A stretch of 64,000 nt of DNA, from assembly GCA_949825025.1 (NCBI GenBank), contig OX463788.1, positions 24,286,069 to 24,350,068 on the forward strand, read 5' to 3'. Origin of the DNA: Siphlonurus alternatus (lineage: Eukaryota > Arthropoda > Insecta > Ephemeroptera > Siphlonuridae). Below, in pieces: positions 56,830 through 64,000 of this stretch. The translations under genes were made by a program, and so were the position numbers. How positions within the stretch are numbered: position 1 is the first letter of the stretch; each line of letters starts with the position of its first letter. The notes beneath the pieces were generated by a model, which did no database searches, was not told the DNA's origin, and saw nothing but the letters and a program-made list of their open reading frames with translations.

Positions 56830-57745
56830 TGTATAATAAATTTTGCTCCCTCATAAACAATTTGAAATCTTTTGTAGTAACATTTTATTTAAGCCAAGTT
56901 GTAATGCTTACATATATTATGACAGTCAGTGAATTGATATGCATTATATAATAGTGTGCCCGCATTGTTGTAAATGGAGCATTCCTTCCTGAGTGACCAG
57001 TACGTATTGCACAGTGTACGTACGTACACAAGCAGGTAGGTGGACGGATAGACCGGGCAGTACGAACACGAGTGAAACGGGGGTGACCGAGCGAGCGAGC
57101 GACAGTACGAGGTAGCGAGTGTGTAATTTGCCTCGTTAGTTCTTATTGCATGAAACAAGTTTAGTTTGGCTGCTGCTGCCACTGTTGTGAATGTAATATA
57201 TAAAGTATACCACTTTGAATGTCTGCATGAGTTTCATTTGGCGTGTATGTATATCTAAGTACATTAAATAAATGTACTGTATAATACATGCCATGGATGT
57301 TCGTATGCATATATAAAATGGCGAGTGAATTAATTTTACATTTTGTAAATTTTTCATACAATATATTATATATATTTATATACGTGCTGTATATATATAC
57401 ACTGCGTACAATATACGATAAAATATAAAATTTTGCATTTTTTTTTTTTTCATAACGACGTCTCAAACAGTCCCTTTCGTTCAGTACATGTATAAATTGT
57501 TATTTTATATACTGCTATAAACTTGGGTTAGGAAATTAATTTTAAAAGTGGATAATTAAATTAAATAATTAAGAAATGTTTATAACAAATCAATAATTTG
57601 TACTTAATTTTTTTAATATATTTTTTTATTAATTTCAATTGATATGTATTTTCAATTGAAATGAAATGAATAAAATATACTCGAAGATTATGCATTGTTA
57701 TTTTAATACTGATTGCAAGCTCACGCCTAACAGGTAGAAAACTTA
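56830..57745. other. Stretch with one GC-richer patch, nothing recognised
   Basis: The patch at 56990-57180 (GTACGTACGTAC; GAGCGAGCGAGCGA) is balanced in composition and partly repetitive. Minus-strand frames through it show no motif. Confidence 0.3.
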
Positions 57746-57747
57746 TG

Positions 57748-57900
57748 AGGTCAATTGGTAAACCCTAATCAGTGTACATTGTACACATACATTTTTTGTA
57801 GTTTTTGTACTCGATCGAGCTTGAGCTTATCTTCTGGTACACGAGGAAATCGAGTGCACAAAAAGTGCTCTGGTCAGGGTTTACTCCGATGACCTGTGAC
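57748..57900. mobile_element. Decayed foldback element
   Basis: GAGGTCAATTGGTAAACCCT followed by AATCAGTG at the left faces the complement of CTCTGGTCAGGGTTTACTCC at the right. Inner CTCGATCGAG and AATCGAGTGCAC also face each other imperfectly. It is probably an old MITE. The exact ends are not resolvable. Confidence 0.4.
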
Positions 57901-57904
57901 GAAA

Positions 57905-58685
57905 GAAATTTTTTGGTGGCAGTAGGAAAATAATCATATTATAATGAAATATATATAACACTTTTGTAATTCATTAATTGTTTTACTAATTTTGAATACA
58001 ATTTATAAAAGCAGTAAAACAGTAATGCTTTTTTTTTAATCTCGACCTTATCGTATAGTAAAAGTAATTATCTCTTTTTAATTAATCTCTTGCATTTAAT
58101 TAATTTCATTTACATCTGTGTGAATAGTGTATGCTGCGAACTTCAATGCTGAAGTAAAATTTCCAATCCTTACTTAGATCTTTTATGATCTCTATCTTCA
58201 GATCTTTTTCTTACAGCAAAATACTTGAAAGACATTCAATTCTTGTCAAAGAAATTTTAGTAAGTTTCATGTCAATAAAAAGTTAGTGAAGACACTAGTA
58301 CGGTTTCTAATCAAGAGAGTATGAGTTGTAACACAACAATATCTTTCTGGATCTTGATTCTTTAAATTATCGCACCTTCGAATAACCTCTGAGTGGTGAG
58401 CTACTGCTACCGTTCAGTTGGTATCATGACTTCTTTTACAGAAACTATATGGCTTTCTCGTAGCTCAATTACTTACATTGTACAGATAAAATTTACAACA
58501 TTCAAAAGCTTTGGTATGATTTTTTAAGTTGAAAAAACAGGCAAATATCTTGTTAATATAAACTTAATATTACAACTAGGATCAACTATGCTTAAATTCT
58601 TTAAATCTCTTATGTCCTTATTATACTTTTATGTGGTAGCAATCCAAGTTAATAATACTAATAATATAACAATTAAAGATTTATA
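57905..58685. other. AT-rich stretch, nothing recognised
   Basis: No gene or bounded element seen. Confidence 0.4.
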
Positions 58686-58689
58686 TAGG

Positions 58690-58858
58690 ACGCGATTCAC
58701 GAAACAGTTAGCCAGGTTTCTAACCACGTTTAGCTTAACCACGTTTAGCTTAATCACGTTTAACTAATGTGGTTTAACACGTAAAACAGGTATAGTTAAA
58801 CGTGGTTAAGCTAAACGTGGTTAGAAACCTGGCTAACTGCTTCGTGAATCGCATCCTA
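58690..58858. mobile_element. Intact foldback MITE (GCGATTCACGAA ends)
   Basis: The ends GGACGCGATTCACGAAACAG and, inverted, GGATGCGATTCACGAAGCAG lie directly inside TATA on both sides. The arms contain CCAGGTTTCTAACCACGTTT and two tandem CACGTTTAGCTTAA units. It is 169 bases and non-coding. It is the undisturbed version of the element that is split at 34374-34902. Confidence 0.88.
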
Positions 58859-58859
58859 T

Positions 58860-61800
58860 ATATTTAGTTGTATTATATTATATATAATACATAATCCTGC
58901 TCATGAATTGCACACTTATGCGACTCTAATATTATGCATGTTTATTAAGTAAGGATCCGTTGTCTGTTATATAAAACTGATATTATTTTTTTAATGCTTA
59001 AAATTAAATAAAATAAATGCACCCATTAAAAGTAGAAATTCAATTTTACACATTTTTTTAACATTTTACTTAACATTTTCAGCAGCCCTGTTGCTTGGCT
59101 TAATTATATTCTGAAGAGTCAAGTTTTTTAATGATTACTTTAATTAATGTTGACTTTTCATGTTTAGTGCGGTTTAGATGTATACTTGCATGCCTTATTC
59201 CATGACAAGTTATCCACATGGAGTACGATTGCATTAATATGTGATCAAGCAAGATAGTTTCAATTCAATTTCACAGCAAGGGTACAGAAAACATGCCGCT
59301 GCTGGGCACACATAATTAATTAACTATTTAAATTATTCATGTAAAACAATGATAATATTTTTATAGCAGGATGAACAAAGAAGTCACTGACTCGTAACTA
59401 ATATAACAATATAACTACCCATTAAAACTAGCTATTAAAAAACTAAGCTTTTGTCAGTCTCTTGTGTGATAAGTATGTATTAAGCAAAAGGGGAAAAATT
59501 GTATGGTCCATTAAACAAAATCTGCTTTGTCTATAAAATATGTACCATCTGTCAAAACGGTATGAATTATTATTTGGAAGGCTTTTAGTGTATATTTAAT
59601 GTGTTAATGAACAACATGAAGAAATGCAACAATTACTTGATTGCTGAGGGTGCAGATTGGCGGGGGGGGGGGAGGGGTGGTTAAAACTGGTTAGGGGGTG
59701 GAGTAGAGCGAGGCCGATTTCGGTTTCTTCCCCCATGCATGGGGCAATGCTAGGCACGCACTATGCTAATAACACTCGACGAACAAAAAAAAAAAAAAAA
59801 AAAAAGAAGAAGAAGAAGAGATGGCGACAGGCACCAAGTCATTCAGGCAAGCCCACCGTGGGGTGGCATTATATTAAAAAAGTTAAAAAGAAGAGAAAGG
59901 GCACAAATTATGACGGTTTACTTCCACAAAGAAATTTACATTCTTATACTTAACAGTCACAACGGTGTTCATAGTTTTGCTTTTTTTATGTATTTATATA
60001 TTATTTTATTTATTCATTTATTTTTAACCTTTATAGAATCTCTCTCGTTATCATCTCTTGTCACGTGTTTGTAATGAAATATAATTATGTATAAGATGGT
60101 AAATAAAAGTGAGAGCGTTACATGAAAATTAATGTCCTACCTTTAATATTGATAAATCAACTAATTTTTCATTTGAGCTCATTAACATGTGTTAATTAAA
60201 TTGGAAATATTTTCACACTAACTGAAAATACATTAAAAATTTTGTGAACCTGCACGGCTTGCAATTTTTGGAATAGTTTTGACAAATTTGTAATTCTAAT
60301 CCAAAAACAAAACAACTTGTGATATTTTCTTCAAAATTCTATCGCATTAATGGCTTTCGTAAGAACACACAATTTGCATTTATTTCTGCTGAAGCTTACG
60401 AGCTGTTGAGATGACATACTAAGAGTTAGTATATAGGTCAAGAAAAAATTGCACACATAAAATATATACTAGACAAACTTTGAAGAAAGGAAACACGCTT
60501 TTCACGCTTTAGATGTCATGATATTCTCGAGAGCGAGAAAAGAAATGTCGTTGAAAAGAAATGCGTTGTGTAATCAAAATAATGGTATCGATTCTGAAAG
60601 TCTGTAATAATATGTTCCTAGCTCTGACAACTAAAAAGCCAGTTTGAAAAGCAGTACTATAAAAATATAAAAAAATCAAATAATGCAACATTGAATTAAA
60701 CACTGCCTCTGAATCTTGAATATTTTGGCTTACATAATTTTTTAGTATTTGTGTGATGGTTCATTGATTTTTTTTATGTTGCTCTGGATGCTTAATTACT
60801 ATGAGAAGTAACTAATAGAACTGGAACTAGAACCAGAACTTGTTAGAACTGGGAACATATTACGGAATTTCACCAACGATTTGCTAATTTGCACCAGTTG
60901 AGATAATCTGTAAAACTACAATTTTAATAAAAATAAATATTATATAAAATAAATTTTAAAATATCACATGTGTGTTAAATTTAAACAAAAGTAATATGGA
61001 AAGTGGACGCCTATTTTTAGATTTTCAATTAATGCGTCACAGAATTTTTGAAGTTATTAATTTATTTTTTCCCAAAATCTTAAAATAGGCGTAGAAACTT
61101 GATTAAAATTGCTACTCACAAGTCAGCCTATTAATTTTGTGTACCTGGACGCTTGTAGTATATGTACAAGCCCGGTACCGGGTACAACAATAGAGAAGAT
61201 CCTGCCTCATGACGCTGTACATAATACAATATAGAGACTTCTAGGTTCTAGGTAAAAAGAAATTAGTACTAAGTCTTAAATAATTATATGTTCAAATTAA
61301 AATACCTTAACATTAAGACATGCACAGTTTAACGTATATATTTATATATTACTGGTCAGAAACAGCTTTGCTACGGAAGTCTCAAAATTAAATTGTACAC
61401 GTAAATAATAGTTATAGTACGAGAATGTAAATAAAATTCTTAAACTTGTAAGCCTATATAGAATTATCACAACAACAATAAAATTAGCAGCATTAATTAG
61501 CTTTAAAAACACCACTCGTGTTACGTCTGAAGTAATACAGGACTGCAATTGATATGAGCGAGCTTTAGTAAACCTAAGAAACTTACTAATAGCCTGATAA
61601 ATGTAAGCATAAAATAATGAACCTCCTAATGAAGGCCTGAAGAAACTTCTTGTGATATTAACGGTACATTAATTTGTTCAAATTATTATATTATAATTCC
61701 CCCTTGCATTAAATTTAAGATCCAAGAAAGATAATGTATTATTGCATCTCGTTGTTTTTTAAAAAATGTTTACGAAAGATTTACCTGGAAACATATTATC

Positions 61801-62220
61801 ATTTGAAATAAATTTTAATCAAGTTATACGTTATAATATCATTATTACATCATTATTACGTTCCGACTAACTGGTAAAAGTTGAGTATGAGACATTCAGA
61901 ACGACAATGATTTTTTTTTTTTTTTTTATTTATCTACTATAAAATATGTCTAAAATTTATTTCGATATTTTGCAATCATGCATTTGATTCACGATATATA
62001 ATTATTATAAAACATTGTTATAAATATTATGAAATAAATTTTACTTCGATCATACGTACACTGTATCGATTAAGTATTTAATATTAAACATTCGTAATAT
62101 GTCTTAATAATCTTAATATAATTTATTTTTAAATAGAAAAAAAAATAAATAAATTGATTCATTACACGAAATATTTTCTATGTTAGCTGTTTATTTTTTC
62201 TATCGTTTAGCAAGAACATA
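58860..62220. other. AT-rich stretch without recognisable genes
   Basis: Holds a G-rich run (about 59661-59670), a poly-A run (59784-59804) running into GAAGAAGAAGAAGA, and otherwise AT-rich DNA. The plus-strand frames at 59657-60074 are low-complexity Lys runs. No gene seen. Confidence 0.35.
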
Positions 62221-62224
62221 TATA

Positions 62225-62310
62225 AAGAAGAACTAGGGTTTTTCTTTAAGACTTTGGTTGGACTGCATTTGTTTAACGTTTATAATACAAAAAAAAAAAA
62301 TTAAAAAAAA
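62225..62310 (+). mobile_element. LINE 3' tail stub
   Basis: GGGTTTTTCTTTAAGACTTT, then GGTTGGACTGCATTTG and an A-rich tail. This matches the last part of the LINE fragment at 4640-5072 (CCTTGGTTGGACTGTATTTG). It is a very short 5'-truncated insertion. Confidence 0.5.
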
Positions 62311-62371
62311 TACAGTATCTAACCAGTGCATGCGGCTAACCATGAATCATGACGTTGTCAACCCCTGGTTC

Positions 62372-62692
62372 TTAATAATAAATTTTAATGATATAAGTAG
62401 CTTTGTTAATAGCTCTTGTGGATATCAGAATTCTGATCAGTCCATGGTTGCTGGCTCCCGTTTGGAGTCTTCCTAGATATACCTTCCATCTCCTCCCTTC
62501 AGAATGCAGCAGTTTATGAGCTCTCGCTGCCATACGGCTGGTTGGTGCGCCAGCAGATGCCCCACCGACTCTTGAATGATGATTCGATCCTCCAGCCCAT
62601 CGTTCTGTCAAAGAATTAATATCTACATTAATTCTTTGGTTCTGTGCTTCAATGTAGCTAATATTTATAAAGTATTGGGCCATTTTTGGCAT
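62372..62692 (-). other. Open frame with ATG in a GC-richer patch, unrecognised
   Basis: A 106-codon minus-strand frame starts MPKMAQYFINISYIEA with an A three bases upstream of the ATG. It includes INSLTERWAGGSNHHSRVGG and MAARAHKLLHSEGRRW. Composition is more balanced than the surroundings between about 62450 and 62780. No family is recognised; no transmembrane or signal segment stands out. It may be a host exon, a retrocopy relic or chance. Its last 25 or so codons run into AT-rich DNA and look non-coding. Confidence 0.25.
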
Positions 62693-62814
62693 CTTGCCAC
62701 CTCTCTCATCTGCCTGCTTAGTGCTTGTGAAATGTACGTAGTGTGCTCCGTCAGGAAAATCCCTCGCTTACATTTGGTCAACGAATACGTACTTTATATA
62801 CAATGGAACTAATG

Positions 62815-64000
62815 TATGCATATTACCTTCTAAACATTTTCATTTATTGCTTACATAAATTGTTATGAATAAGTTGATTTTCATAGAAAATAACCCATAA
62901 ACACGTAATGTGAACATATACAGTAATATCTGCATGATACACAAAAATACTTAGAAATCCATAAATTGCAACATTTAATTTTATTTTTATTTCAGATACC
63001 AGCTAGATATAATATACATATAATATAAGCCTTTTAAATGATATATTGCTTTTATTTACTTTTTCATATTCAAAAGTTGACCTCGACTTAACCTCAGTTT
63101 TTTTTTTTTCTTTCTTTCTTTCTACGATGACTGCTTGTCCCCGTAGTTAATACATCAATAAATTAAAACTTCAAAAGAAACAATAATAATTTGTTTCCAA
63201 AAACGTTTCGCATGATTCAGAGAGAATTGTTAAAAAATAAATCAAGAGGTTAAGCTCATGAGTAAAACCGTTATCGAAACTAATTCATCGTGGGATGGTG
63301 GGTATCAAAAGGTCAATCTCTCTACAAGCTGCAGAATAGTTGAACATTTGTTTATTTGTTTGTTTCTATGTTTGTTTACTTATATTTCTCACGTGTTACG
63401 CTTTTCATTGACCTGTAATATGCAAATATAGATTTAAATGTAATTTATTCACATTACTGGGCGCATCAATATGGGAAAGGAAAAGATTTATATGGAAACA
63501 GAAAATAGTACGAGTACACAAGTATTTCATCAGGCTTGTGTGAGTAAACATAATTGTACGTGCATAAAGTACTTTTATGTGAAATGCAATGAAATTCAAT
63601 CATAATGTTACTTGCTGGTAGTAAAAAAAAGTTTTTATTTATATGCATGTAGGAAGCGTCTCTATATTTAAAGTTTGAAAGTATATAACAACAAAGCAAT
63701 GCAAATCACTAGTACTGTATACATGTATAATATGCTGCACTTTGGTAGTCTTTGTAGCAGTAAGTAAACTTTTCTGGCTGCTACCTAATGCTAAACTGTG
63801 TAAATACAGCTGTTTCTGTATTGTATATTATGATAAATTCCTACATGAAATATTAAAATATACAATAACTTTCCAGCAAGGCTTCTTATTATTTCATAGT
63901 TTACTGATAAGAATTACCTTCATTGAAAGTTTTATTTAATAATTAATTACATTTTTTGCTTACTTTTCCGATACAGCTTATCTTCTAAAGGAGTAGAATC
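62815..64000. other. AT-rich stretch, nothing recognised
   Basis: No coding gene, RNA gene or bounded element identified up to the window end. Confidence 0.4.

Noticed and set aside
59763..60074. Lys-rich open frames
   Set aside because: They arise from a poly-A and GAA run; there is no other coding signal.

Overview
This window looks like nuclear DNA from an animal, most likely an invertebrate and perhaps an arthropod. It is very AT-rich and full of TA, TTTA and poly-A microsatellites. It carries several lineages of jockey/CR1-type non-LTR retrotransposons (LINEs), SINEs derived from 5S rRNA, and dozens of kilobases of short foldback DNA transposons (MITEs). I found no confident host protein-coding gene. 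The organism guess rests on repeat style only.

The centrepiece is a nearly complete LINE at about 23.83-28.99 kb on the + strand. Its first ORF (24009-25835) is not an ordinary gag-like ORF1. After a Q/N-rich N-terminus and a short coiled coil it holds a complete macro domain of the TARG1/OARD1 type, an ADP-ribose-binding and de-ADP-ribosylating fold, with both residues matching the catalytic Lys and Asp of TARG1 retained. The second ORF encodes an apurinic-like (EEP) endonuclease and a reverse transcriptase. ORF2 lies in the -1 frame, has no suitable start of its own nearby, and the frames overlap at an in-phase A AAA AAA heptamer followed by a weak stem. This suggests an ORF1-ORF2 fusion made by -1 frameshifting. 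A single in-frame TAA (27476-27478) breaks ORF2 between endonuclease and RT. A related lineage is present as a 5'-truncated copy with an open RT at 11.69-13.47 kb (- strand) and as a 3' stub at 8.7-9.0 kb.

Layout: 0-11.6 kb holds a hAT MITE with exact 8-bp target duplications, two old LINE 3' ends, two foldbacks with central TGACGTCA-type sites (one inserted inside a TTAA-flanked foldback), and a small palindromic MITE. At 11.7-15.3 kb are the - strand LINE and a 391-bp near-perfect palindrome whose two arms each contain an identical tRNA-like unit. At 16-23 kb are a second hAT MITE, TTAA and TA foldbacks, LINE relics (one with a local palindromic rearrangement) and a GC-richer SINE-like element with a strong hairpin. 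The macro-domain LINE fills 23.8-29.0 kb.

At 29-41 kb is a dense repeat zone: a hAT MITE, five 5S-derived SINE copies (one inside the loop of a 735-bp foldback), TTAA foldbacks (one nested in another MITE) and a 271-bp TTTA array. From 41 to 64 kb the sequence is mostly AT-rich with no recognisable genes, broken by TA arrays, a TTAA MITE between two direct repeats, another TTAA MITE, an intact copy of the foldback that is interrupted at 34 kb, and LINE tails.

The elements do not form a host pathway. They are independent parasites, some nested in others. The one coherent multi-gene unit is the macro-domain LINE, where an enzyme that removes ADP-ribose could counter host PARP-type defence or act on the element's own RNP. 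That role is inference.
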